A stretch of DNA of 9,545 bases from an uncultured Eubacteriales bacterium (GTDB lineage: Bacteria; Bacillota; Clostridia; Christensenellales; Aristaeellaceae). A program made the translations under genes and the position numbers. Shown one piece after another: positions 1-6,111 of the stretch; within the stretch, counting starts at the first letter, position 1; the number at the start of each line of letters is the position of its first letter. The stretch spans positions 1 through 9,545 of the forward strand of contig USDD01000094.1 of NCBI GenBank assembly GCA_900553265.1. Direction: 5' to 3'. Under the pieces are notes generated by a model. It was not told where the DNA came from. It saw only the letters and a program-made list of their open reading frames with translations, and did no database searches.

Positions 1-95
1 CCACGGCTCAAATCGAAGATTTGAGGCGCGGCACCTGGCGGGGGAGCTTGCTCCCTCGTCCACCAGCTTGTCAAAAAGACTTTTTTGACAAGCTG
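1..95. repeat. Intergenic palindromic repeat, left copy (inverted relative to 9315-9411)
   Basis: Seen directly: this segment is a near-identical reverse complement of 9315-9411. It contains three hairpins. The first has arms 7-14 and 18-25 with a GAA loop. The second has arms 42-47 and 50-55 with a TT loop. The third has 14-base arms 64-77 and 82-95 and is AT-rich. The copies differ by a few substitutions and by the length of the G and C runs in the middle hairpin. The left boundary coincides with the window edge, so the element may extend further. It lies downstream of the CD1247-family gene. No coding content is credible. Its role (terminator cluster, mobile miniature element or REP-like sequence) is not known. 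Confidence 0.85.
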
Positions 96-96
96 A

Positions 97-127
97 CCCG
101 CCCGGACGCTTCGTCCGGACGGGTTTT
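97..127 (+). terminator. Rho-independent terminator-like hairpin
   Basis: Arms 97-108 and 112-123 pair with one C-A mismatch around a CTT loop, and TTTT follows at 124-127. The T tract is on the plus strand, so it would stop transcription entering from the left of the window. It may also help end the leftward operon, although no T tract follows on that strand; the next leftward hairpin (64-95) carries T residues inside its stem. Confidence 0.6.
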
Positions 128-136
128 CTTCGCCGA

Positions 137-637
137 TTATTCCTCGTCGACGGGATGGGCCTTGGGGGCGTTTGCCGGCGTGAGGGGCACGGGAAACACC
201 GCCTTGGCGCAATGGGGACAGACGTACTTCGTTCCCTCGGGCGCGCCGGATTCGATCACGAATACCTGCGCGCAATGGGGGCAGACGCAGCCCGCCAGCG
301 CATCGTCGTCGCTCTTTTCTGCGTCCGCGGCGCCGTGGAGCAGGTGCAGCTGATCCGCCGCGCCGTCGAAGTCGTCGTAATCCTCCTCATCCTCGTCGTC
401 CGCGAGGTCGAACACGCTGTCGCTGTCGCCCTCCAGCGCGGACAGATCGTCGTCGATGCTCTCCACATAGTCGTTCAGATCGGCGAGCACCTCGTCCATG
501 GAGTCCACGCGCTCGCACAGATCGCCCAGCAGATCGGCGATGCAGTGGATCACCTTTCCGTTGGCGGAATCGGACTCGAAATTCATTCCCTCCAGCAGGC
601 CCTTGAGATAGCCGACTTTTTTGGCAGTGTCCTTCAT
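137..637 (-). CDS. CD1247-family N-terminal domain protein with C-terminal zinc ribbon
   Basis: This 166-residue protein begins with KDTAKKVGYLKGLLEGM, the pattern of the CD1247 N-terminal domain found in small Clostridia proteins of unknown function. Residues about 1-70 look helical and partly coiled-coil. A very acidic linker (about 70-115) follows, then two CPHC knuckles (C119/C122 and C140/C143) that should form one zinc ribbon, then a Pro/Ala-rich tail. I chose ATG at 637 because GGGAGG lies 8 bases upstream; an in-frame TTG at 643 is too close to that site. The gene is last in the aminopeptidase-efp operon, about 70 bases after efp. Its function is unknown. The acidic coiled-coil plus zinc-ribbon layout suggests a binding or adaptor protein, but that is inference. 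Confidence 0.85.
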   Translation of the reverse strand: MKDTAKKVGYLKGLLEGMNFESDSANGKVIHCIADLLGDLCERVDSMDEVLADLNDYVESIDDDLSALEGDSDSVFDLADDEDEEDYDDFDGAADQLHLLHGAADAEKSDDDALAGCVCPHCAQVFVIESGAPEGTKYVCPHCAKAVFPVPLTPANAPKAHPVDEE

Positions 638-654
638 CTGCAAAACCTCCCGAT

Positions 655-692
655 GGAAAATCGAGCAGAGCGGGGAAGGCCCCGGTCTGCTC
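655..692 (-). terminator. Terminator-like or attenuating hairpin between efp and the CD1247-family gene
   Basis: On the minus strand, outer arms 686-692 and 663-669 (GAGCAGA/TCTGCTC) enclose an inner CCCCG/CGGGG stem, followed by GATTTTCC. It starts 16 bases after the efp stop. The T run is short, so it may only reduce read-through into the downstream gene or protect the efp 3' end. Confidence 0.5.
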
Positions 693-708
693 GTGTAATA
701 GCTGACGC

Positions 709-1269
709 TTATGCGCGGCCCAGATACTCGCCGCCGTCGCGGGTGTCGATCTTCAGCACGTCGCCGACGTTGATGAACAGCGGAACCTGCAGGGTCAGGC
801 CGGTCTCGAAGGTGGCGGGCTTGGTGGTGTTGGCCGCGGTGTCGCCGGCAAAGCCGGGATCGGTGTCGGTGACCTGCAGCTCCACGAAGTTGGGCGCCTG
901 CACGCTGAAGGGCGCGCCCTTGAAGAAGCGCACGGTGACGTTGGTGTTCTCCTTGACGAAGGGAATGGCGTCCTCCACCTGCTCGTGGGTCAGCATCAGA
1001 TCGTCATAGGTCTCCATATCCATGAAGTGATAGAACTCGCCGTCGTTGTAGGTGTACTGCATTTCCTTGGTCTCGATATAGGCGCGCTGGAACTTGTCGG
1101 TGGGGTTGAAGGTGCGCTCGAGAACCGCGCCGGTGACGACGTTCTTGATCTTGGTGCGGACGAAGGCCGCGCCCTTGCCGGGCTTGACGTGCAGGAAGGA
1201 CACGATGGTCCACACGCCGCCGTCCATTTCAAAGGTAACGCCATTTCTGAAATCGCTTGCACTGATCAT
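709..1269 (-). CDS. efp: Translation elongation factor P
   Basis: EF-P binds ribosomes stalled at polyproline stretches, between the P and E sites, and stimulates peptide bond formation. The 186-residue length is standard. The sequence shows the KOW-like N-terminal domain (1-65) with the loop KPGKGAAFVRTK; K32 at the loop tip is the residue usually modified or placed near the P-site tRNA. Two OB-fold domains follow, with the typical segments ETYDDLMLTHEQVEDAI and VQAPNFVELQVTDTDPG. ATG at 1269 is preceded by GAGGAGG at normal spacing. The gene lies about 60 bases after the M24 aminopeptidase gene. The pairing of an aminopeptidase P-type gene with efp is common in Firmicutes, for example yqhT-efp in Bacillus. 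Confidence 0.98.
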   Translation of the reverse strand: MISASDFRNGVTFEMDGGVWTIVSFLHVKPGKGAAFVRTKIKNVVTGAVLERTFNPTDKFQRAYIETKEMQYTYNDGEFYHFMDMETYDDLMLTHEQVEDAIPFVKENTNVTVRFFKGAPFSVQAPNFVELQVTDTDPGFAGDTAANTTKPATFETGLTLQVPLFINVGDVLKIDTRDGGEYLGRA

Positions 1270-1329
1270 GGGGATATTTCCTCCTCAAAATGTAGTCGGG
1301 ATGGGAGTGGCTCCGGGGAGCCGCACGGC

Positions 1330-2394
1330 TTACAGCTCGATCAGCTGCTTCGGCGCGGTGATCGGGTCGATGTAGCCGTCCGAAGTGATGATCGCCATGT
1401 CCTCGATTCGGCAGCCGCCGAGGCCGGGGATATAAATGCCGGGCTCGATTGTGATGACATGTCCGGGCACGAGCACCGTGGGACTGCCATGAGCGACCCG
1501 GGGCTGTTCATGGATAAACAGGCCGACGCCGTGGCCGAGGCTGTGGCCAAACGCGCCGGGATAGCGCGCGTCGATGAAATCGCGGGCGATTGTGTCGACG
1601 TCGCCGCAGACCGCGCCGGGGCGCACCGCGTCCAGCGCCATCAGCTGCGCGTCCAGCACGCGCTGATACAGCTCGCGCAGCTCGGCATTGATCTTGCCGA
1701 AGCCCACCGTGCGGGTCATGTCCGCGCAGTAGCCGTTCACCTTCGCGCCGAAGTCCAGCGTCAGCAGCTCGCCGTTTTCGATCACGTGATCCGAGGGGAT
1801 CGCGTGGGGCAGAGAGCCGTTTGCGCCCGCCGCCGCGATGGTGTCGAATGCGTTGCCCTCGCCGCCCAGCGAGAGCATCTCGTAATCCAGCATGATCTGA
1901 ACCTGCTTCTCGGTCATGCCCGGATGAATTTTGCCCAGCAGATTGTCGAAGGCCCTGCAGGAAATGGCCGCGGCCTTCTGAATGGATTCGATCTCGCCCG
2001 CGTCCTTGATGAGGCGCAGCTCCTGAGGCAGCTCGGACAGGGGGATCAGCTCCACGCCCTCCAGCGCCTTCTCCAGCGCGAGATACTCGTCATGCGTCAG
2101 ATAATCGGTCTCCACGCACAGGCGTTTCACGCCCTGCGCCTGACAGAGCTCGCGGACGACCGCGGACTCGGACACGCCGTTGCCGGTGCGGCGGCAGTCG
2201 CACTCGGGGGCCTGCCGGCCGGCCTGCTCCACATATCGGAAGTCGGTCACCACAACCTGCGCGTTTTCGGAGACGAACACACAGCCCTCGCCCGTGTAGC
2301 CGGTCAGCCAACGGATGTTCTCAGGCCGATGGATCAGCGCCGCGCCGCAGCCGCGGTCGTTCAGCGCCGTCAAAAAAGCTTTGCAGCGGTTCAA
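1330..2394 (-). CDS. pepP: M24-family Xaa-Pro aminopeptidase (aminopeptidase P / YqhT type)
   Basis: This 354-residue cytosolic metallopeptidase should remove N-terminal residues that precede proline. Residues 1-125 form the creatinase-like N domain (HRPENIRWLTGYTGEG). Residues about 130-354 form the pita-bread catalytic domain. The five metal ligands are all present: D214 in LTLDFGA, D225 in CADMTRT, H288 in GHSLGHGVG, E317 in TIEPGIY and E331 in RIEDM. H197 (LPHAIPS) is also conserved, so the enzyme looks intact. The start is TTG at 2394 with GGGAGG 8 bases upstream; the nearby ATG at about 2402 is out of frame. The length matches the short YqhT type rather than long AMPP enzymes, so the symbol is family-level. 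First gene of the operon with efp. Confidence 0.95.
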   Translation of the reverse strand: MNRCKAFLTALNDRGCGAALIHRPENIRWLTGYTGEGCVFVSENAQVVVTDFRYVEQAGRQAPECDCRRTGNGVSESAVVRELCQAQGVKRLCVETDYLTHDEYLALEKALEGVELIPLSELPQELRLIKDAGEIESIQKAAAISCRAFDNLLGKIHPGMTEKQVQIMLDYEMLSLGGEGNAFDTIAAAGANGSLPHAIPSDHVIENGELLTLDFGAKVNGYCADMTRTVGFGKINAELRELYQRVLDAQLMALDAVRPGAVCGDVDTIARDFIDARYPGAFGHSLGHGVGLFIHEQPRVAHGSPTVLVPGHVITIEPGIYIPGLGGCRIEDMAIITSDGYIDPITAPKQLIEL

Positions 2395-2411
2395 AACCCA
2401 TGCCTCCCGTC

Positions 2412-2422
2412 GTATACTATAC
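2412..2422. other. Short palindrome in the aminopeptidase 5' leader, possible operator
   Basis: The 11-base sequence GTATA-C-TATAC is a perfect inverted repeat around one central base. It sits between the -10 box at 2433-2438 and the GGGAGG ribosome binding site of the aminopeptidase gene, so a bound protein could block early transcription. No regulator is encoded nearby, and a palindrome of this size can occur by chance. Confidence 0.3.
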
Positions 2423-2432
2423 GCACGATTTT

Positions 2433-2438
2433 ATTATA
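2433..2438 (-). promoter_or_regulatory. Extended -10 promoter of the aminopeptidase-efp operon
   Basis: On the minus strand a perfect TATAAT is preceded by TGC, giving the extended -10 form. No good -35 match is seen at 17-18 bases (TGGTAT or CTGGTA), which fits an extended -10 promoter. The expected start is about position 2426, roughly 32 bases before the TTG start codon. Confidence 0.7.
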
Positions 2439-2521
2439 GCACAGCCTTTTTCAAAATACCAGTTATAGTTTGGAGAATTTTTCGCCTGAGCAAACTTTTT
2501 TACCCGCTGCACCCCAAAAAC

Positions 2522-2559
2522 AAAAAAAGCCCGCGGGTTCAAACCGGGCTGCTCCCGCG
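2522..2559 (-). terminator. Terminator of the SRP RNA gene
   Basis: On the minus strand CCGCGGG (2559-2553) can pair with CCCGCGG (2537-2531). Alternatively AGCCCG (2550-2545) pairs with CGGGCT (2533-2528). A run of seven T follows at 2528-2522, then a second T run at 2520-2516. The left arm overlaps the 3' strand of the SRP RNA end helix, so the two folds compete. Confidence 0.8.
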
Positions 2560-2655
2560 GCGCGCGCCAACTTCTGCTTATTGCTGCTGCCTTTCGACCC
2601 TGACAAGATTCACAGCATGACGCCGCACAGGACCCAGTCATCATCACCCACGTGC
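2544..2655 (-). ncRNA. ffs: Signal recognition particle RNA, small bacterial type
   Basis: The minus strand contains TTGTCAGGGTCGAAAGGCAG followed directly by CAGC. This matches the conserved SRP domain IV pattern GUCAGG...GGAAGG.AGCAGC, with a UC-GAAA-GG apical hairpin and the asymmetric loop around AGCAGC. Outside it, GCGGCG on the 5' side pairs with CGCCGC on the 3' side and GGGUCC-like bases close the end helix, giving a core of roughly 95 bases. The gene has its own promoter (2662-2690) and terminator. The RNA binds Ffh and FtsY to deliver ribosomes making membrane proteins to the membrane. The exact mature ends cannot be read from sequence. No Alu domain is seen, so this is the short form. 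Confidence 0.9.
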
Positions 2656-2661
2656 CTGATC

Positions 2662-2690
2662 ATTATACCACAGCTTCCGCCCGAGCGCAA
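2662..2690 (-). promoter_or_regulatory. SigA-type promoter of the SRP RNA gene
   Basis: On the minus strand TTGCGC (2690-2685) and TATAAT (2667-2662) are separated by exactly 17 bases, and TGG just before the -10 box adds an extended -10 element. The predicted start is around 2655. Confidence 0.8.
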
Positions 2691-2720
2691 GCCCCGCGCC
2701 GCGGAAAATTGTTGAAGTTA

Positions 2721-2750
2721 TTGCAGAAGGCGCGGAAAACGTGCTATAAT
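2721..2750 (+). promoter_or_regulatory. Promoter ahead of the DUF4180 pseudogene and the GNAT gene
   Basis: TTGCAG (2721-2726) and TATAAT (2745-2750) are 18 bases apart, with TGC before the -10 box. GGAGGG at 2765-2770 is the leftover ribosome binding site of the decayed gene. This is the only obvious promoter for the GNAT gene, so it may still be in use. Confidence 0.7.
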
Positions 2751-2771
2751 GGAAGCGGAACATCGGAGGGA

Positions 2772-3147
2772 GTTTATTCAACGGAGACCGTTACCCAAAA
2801 CGGCGTTTCCATCGCCGTGATTTCCGGGTCGGAAAAGCGCGTGAAAAAAAGCGTCCTCGGCGCTGGAGCTGGCGATGAACGTTCGATAGACGGGCGCGTC
2901 GCGCATCGCGCTGGACAAGCGCGCCGTCTGCGAGGGCTTTTTCATCCTCAGCATCGGCCTCGCCGGAGAAATTTTGCAGAGATTCATCAACTATCGCTTC
3001 AAGTTCGCCATCTACGGCGATTATTCCCGCTGCACCAGCAGGCCGCTGAAGGATTTCATCCGGGAATCCAACGAAGGCAGGGATTTCTCCTTCGTCGCCT
3101 CCCGGGAGGAGACCGTGCGGCATCTGGCCGACGCGCCGGAGCGGTAA
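2772..3147 (+). pseudogene. DUF4180 family protein, disrupted
   Basis: Two frames together read as one DUF4180 protein, a family of about 110-120 residues with unknown function. From 2784 one frame gives ETVTQNGVSIAVISGSEK. After a run of seven A (2844-2850) the homology continues in the +1 frame as SSALELAMNVR. It then meets TAG at 2887-2889, where a Tyr-Glu pair is expected, and resumes as TGASRIALDKRAVC, then LAGEILQRFINYRFKFAIYG and DFIRESNEGRDFSFVASRE, ending at TAA 3145-3147. Removing one A restores the first frame. No ATG, GTG or TTG start is seen in frame after the GGAGGG site; ATT stands where ATG would be expected. Three separate lesions make a real pseudogene likelier than sequencing error. 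The GNAT gene starts 16 bases later. Confidence 0.85.
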
Positions 3148-3163
3148 TCAGGGAGGAACATTC

Positions 3164-3709
3164 ATGGAAATTCGCATTCTCGCCCCCGGCGACGCGCTGT
3201 GGAGCCGCGCGTCGGACTACGCCGCCGCCTGCCCGTGGCTGGGCGGAGCCGAGCTGGCAAAACGAATGCGCGCCAACGGCTTTGCCGACTGGGAGCGCGT
3301 GTTTCTGGCGCTGGACGGCGAAAATCCGGCGGGCTTCTGCGCTCTCGTGAGCGGCGACTGCCCCGGCGGCGCGCCCGAATCGCCGTTTATCGCAGGCCTG
3401 TTCGTGGATCGCGCCCATCGCGGCCGCCGCCTGAGCAAGGACTTAATCGACGCGGCGGAGGATTTCGCCCGGAACGCGGGCTTTTCCCAGGTCTGTCTCG
3501 CCAGCGATCTGGTGGGCATTTTCGAAAAATACGGCTTTTCCTCGGCGGGAGAGACGAAGAGCGGCGAGACCCTGTTCGTCCACGCCCTGCCCGCGCCGGA
3601 AAACGCGAAGGCCGTCTCGCCCCTGCGATCCATGCTGCCGCTGATGGCGGGCCTGCTGGCGCTCATCGGCGCATGGATGGTCGTCGGCCGGTGGATCTTT
3701 CCCGGCTGA
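3164..3709 (+). CDS. GNAT-family N-acetyltransferase with C-terminal membrane helix
   Basis: The 181-residue protein has a GNAT fold over residues about 1-140. The acetyl-CoA site is in FIAGLFVDRAHRGRRLSKDL (residues 75-94), where HRGRRLS is the pyrophosphate-binding turn, and IFEKYGFSSAGE (119-130) is the typical end of motif B. The acceptor substrate cannot be told. After a short linker, residues about 155-178 (from MLPLMAGLLALIGAWMVVG) form one strongly hydrophobic helix followed by RWIFPG, so the enzyme is probably tail-anchored with its catalytic domain in the cytosol; such an anchor is uncommon in GNAT proteins. GGGAGG lies 7 bases before the ATG. It was probably co-transcribed with the DUF4180 gene. 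No clear terminator follows before the proS promoter. Confidence 0.85.
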   Translation: MEIRILAPGDALWSRASDYAAACPWLGGAELAKRMRANGFADWERVFLALDGENPAGFCALVSGDCPGGAPESPFIAGLFVDRAHRGRRLSKDLIDAAEDFARNAGFSQVCLASDLVGIFEKYGFSSAGETKSGETLFVHALPAPENAKAVSPLRSMLPLMAGLLALIGAWMVVGRWIFPG

Positions 3710-3732
3710 GCGGCGTTTTCGCAAAAATTCAC

Positions 3733-3761
3733 TTGCATTCGCCCGCCGGGCGCGATATAAT
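3733..3761 (+). promoter_or_regulatory. SigA-type promoter of the proS T-box leader
   Basis: TTGCAT (3733-3738) and TATAAT (3756-3761) are separated by 17 bases. Transcription should start near 3768, at the 5' end of the T-box leader. Confidence 0.8.
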
Positions 3762-3767
3762 GAAAGC

Positions 3768-4004
3768 TGCAACGAAGGAGAAGCCCTCTGCCCGAAGGTC
3801 TCAGAGAGCGCGCCCACGGCTGAAAGGCGCGCGCCCGCAGGGCGGATGCGGCCCGGACTCCCGAGCGCGCGGAAGAACCCGCCGCCGAGCTCTCGGCGCG
3901 AAATTCCGCCGGCCGCCCCCGTTACCGGGCGCACGAGCATCAAGCAAGGTGGTACCGCGAAGCAATCCTTCGCCCCTGCAAATAACGGGGGCGGAGGTTT
4001 TTTT
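3768..4004 (+). promoter_or_regulatory. T-box leader of proS, proline-responsive
   Basis: The leader carries the canonical T-box sequence AAGGTGGTACCGCG at 3946-3959, followed by a terminator. Its UGGU bulge (3950-3953) would pair with the NCCA end of an uncharged tRNA with discriminator A, as expected for tRNA-Pro. In Stem I, CAGAGAG (3802-3808) forms the 5' side of the specifier loop. GGUC (3797-3800) can pair with GACU (3856-3859), leaving CCC (3852-3854) plus one G just before that helix. This puts a proline codon exactly where the specifier should be. Uncharged tRNA-Pro would stabilise the antiterminator and switch proS on. The T-box motif is certain; the specifier assignment is a hand-made fold. 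Confidence 0.93.
3967..4004 (+). terminator. T-box regulated terminator
   Basis: Arms 3967-3976 and 3988-3997 pair over 10 bases with one G-U pair, the loop is 11 bases, and seven T follow at 3998-4004. The 5' arm lies just after the T-box motif, as expected for the alternative to the antiterminator. Confidence 0.92.
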
Positions 4005-4050
4005 CAATCCAAGCCATCCAACTCAACCATCCGTAAAGGAGCGAACGCAC

Positions 4051-5769
4051 ATGAAGGTCAGAAATCTCGTTTCCAAACGCTTTAAGGAAACTCCCGCCGA
4101 CTGCCAGATCGCCAGCCAGGCGCTGATGATGCGCGGCGGCTACATCAAGCCCGTCGGCAACGGCATCTTCACCCTCTGCCCCATCACCAAGCGCATCACC
4201 TCGAAGATCGAGAAGATCATGCGCGAGGAAATGGATCGCATCGGCGGCCAGGAGGTGCTCTTCCCCGTGACCATGCCCGCCGCGCTGTGGCGCGAGTCCG
4301 GTCGCTTCGATTCCGTGGGCAGCGAGCTGCTGCGCTTCCGCGACCGCTCCGGCGCGGACATGGTGCTGGGCATGACCCACGAGGAGGCCGCCGTCCATTT
4401 CGCCCGGGATCTGGCCGACAGCTACGCCCAGTATCCCTTCATGATCTATCAGATTCAGACCAAGTTCCGCGACGAGCCCCGCTGCCGCGGGGGCCTGATC
4501 CGCGTGCGCGAATTCACCATGAAGGACGCCTACTCCTTCCACACCTCTCAGGAGGATCTGGAGAAATATTACGCCGAGTGCTACGAGGCCTATAACCGCA
4601 TCTTCGCCCGCTGCGGCGTGCCCGAGGTGGTGGCCGTGGCCTCCGACAGCGGCATGATGGGCGGCAAGGTCTCCCACGAATACATGCTGCTGACCCCCGT
4701 GGGCGAGGACACCATCGTGCTGTGCCGCGACTGCGGCTACCGCGCCAACATGGAGGCCGCGCCCTGCATCGTCCACGGCGATCCCGGCCAGACCGCGCCG
4801 CTGGAGAAGGTGGAAACGCCCAACGTCAAAACCATCGACGATCTGTGCGCCTTCCTGAAGATCAGCGCCAATCAGACCTGCAAGGCCGTGGTCTATCAGG
4901 AGAACCTGACGGACAAGTACGTCGTCGCCTTCCTGCGCGGCGATCTGGACATCAACGAAACCAAGCTGCGCAACTACCTGCGCGCGGAAATTCATCCCGC
5001 GGAGATCACCCCCGAGAGCGGCCTGACCGCCGGCTTCATCGGCCCGAAGGGCCTGCCCGGGCAGGTGCGCGTGGTCTACGACGCGTCGCTGAAGGGCATG
5101 AACTGGGTCGCCACCGGCGCGAACGAGGCGGATATGCACTACGTCGGCTTCAATATCGCCCGGGAAATGGGTGAGGTGGAGTATGCGGACGTGGCCAAGG
5201 CCTACGACGGCGGCATCTGCCCCGTCTGCGGCAAAAAGAGCATCTACACCTCCCGCGGCATCGAGGTGGGCAACATCTTCCAGCTGGGCACGCGCTACAC
5301 CGAGTCCATGGGCATGACCTATGTGGATCAGGACGGCTCACTGAAGAACCCCATCATGGGCTGCTACGGCATCGGCGTGGGCCGTCTGGCCGCGTCCATC
5401 TGCGAGGCGCATCACGACGACTACGGCCCCATCTGGCCCATGTCCATCGCGCCGTGGCACGTGGAAATCTGCTCGCTGCGCGCGGATAACGAAGAAGTCG
5501 CGCAGACCTCGCAGCGGATCTACGACGAGCTGACGGCGAAGGGCGTCGAGGTGCTCTGGGACGATCGCCCCGTGAGCGCGGGCGTGATGTTCTCCGACGC
5601 GGATCTGTTCGGCATTCCGCTGCGCGTGGTCGTCAGCCCGAAGGGCCTCAAGAACGGCACCATCGAAATCTCCTCCCGCGATAAGAAGCTGGCGGAGAAG
5701 CTGCCGCTGGAGGAAGCGATTAACTTTATCTCCAAACTGACTTTGGATGCACTTGCTGCGGCAGGCTGA
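4051..5769 (+). CDS. proS: Prolyl-tRNA synthetase, bacterial type with editing domain
   Basis: ProRS (572 residues) charges tRNA-Pro with proline in the cytosol. The class II catalytic core shows motif 2 as TKFRDEPRCRGG (from T137) and REFTMKDAYSFH (from R153), and motif 3 as GCYGIGVGRL (from G437). Between them, about residues 225-400, is the INS editing domain that clears Ala-tRNA-Pro, including FLRGDLDINETKL with K305, and GANEADMHYVGF. The anticodon-binding domain follows from about 465 (APWHVEICSLR, then VLWDDRPVSAGVMFSDADLFGIPLRVVVSPKG). Length and order match the bacterial-type enzyme. ATG at 4051 has AAAGGAG 9 bases upstream and starts KVRNLVSKRFKETP, the usual N terminus; longer upstream reading frames run through the T-box. 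The last codons lie inside a palindrome (5752-5796). Confidence 0.98.
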   Translation: MKVRNLVSKRFKETPADCQIASQALMMRGGYIKPVGNGIFTLCPITKRITSKIEKIMREEMDRIGGQEVLFPVTMPAALWRESGRFDSVGSELLRFRDRSGADMVLGMTHEEAAVHFARDLADSYAQYPFMIYQIQTKFRDEPRCRGGLIRVREFTMKDAYSFHTSQEDLEKYYAECYEAYNRIFARCGVPEVVAVASDSGMMGGKVSHEYMLLTPVGEDTIVLCRDCGYRANMEAAPCIVHGDPGQTAPLEKVETPNVKTIDDLCAFLKISANQTCKAVVYQENLTDKYVVAFLRGDLDINETKLRNYLRAEIHPAEITPESGLTAGFIGPKGLPGQVRVVYDASLKGMNWVATGANEADMHYVGFNIAREMGEVEYADVAKAYDGGICPVCGKKSIYTSRGIEVGNIFQLGTRYTESMGMTYVDQDGSLKNPIMGCYGIGVGRLAASICEAHHDDYGPIWPMSIAPWHVEICSLRADNEEVAQTSQRIYDELTAKGVEVLWDDRPVSAGVMFSDADLFGIPLRVVVSPKGLKNGTIEISSRDKKLAEKLPLEEAINFISKLTLDALAAAG

Positions 5770-5874
5770 GCCTGCACCCAATTGCTGCCGCTCAAGGTTG
5801 ACGCACTCTTTGCCGCGATGGTCGCGGCTCGACTGCTGCGGTGCGTTTCTGGGAAAAGGTAAGCACGAACTGAC

Positions 5875-5916
5875 GGCGCAGTCCCGCGATGGTCGCGGGG
5901 CTGCGCCTGCGTTTTT
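5875..5916 (+). terminator. Probable proS terminator
   Basis: A 15-base stem (arms 5875-5889 and 5893-5907, one G-T pair) with a TGG loop is followed by TGCG and then TTTTT at 5912-5916. It is the strongest stem with a T tract after proS, although the T run is offset by four bases and 105 bases separate it from the stop codon. Confidence 0.5.
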
Positions 5917-6111
5917 GGGTTCGCACCCCGTTTCGCCCGAAGACGCGGCAGCAAATGGAGAATCCAAGGAACCTGAGGTTCCTTGGCGGGTCTGGGCAGC
6001 GCCCAGCGTAACCCCAGCCCGCCCGACCCAAAACAAAAGGCGAACCAACGCCCCTTCTCCCGCCCATCCTCCCGCGGAACCATGAGGGCGGGCCGCTAAC
6101 TTCCGAGCGAA

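Noticed and set aside
155..1009. A 284-codon plus-strand frame over the left end
   Set aside because: It is antisense to the CD1247-family gene and the efp 3' half, with no ribosome binding site and no recognisable domain.
985..2439. A 484-codon open frame on the plus strand opposite the aminopeptidase and efp genes
   Set aside because: It is antisense to two well-recognised genes, has no family motifs and is rich in His/Ala/Val/Gly/Arg as expected for the reverse of GC-rich coding DNA.
2844..2850. Programmed frameshifting at the A7 run in the DUF4180 gene
   Set aside because: A downstream in-frame stop and the missing start codon show decay, and DUF4180 genes are not known to need frameshifting.
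3199..4050. A long N-terminal extension of the proS reading frame
   Set aside because: The extension runs through the proS promoter, T-box and terminator and overlaps the GNAT gene; the true start at 4051 has a good ribosome binding site and the standard ProRS N terminus.
3940..5139. A 399-codon minus-strand frame opposite proS
   Set aside because: It is a shadow of GC-rich proS codons with no motifs.
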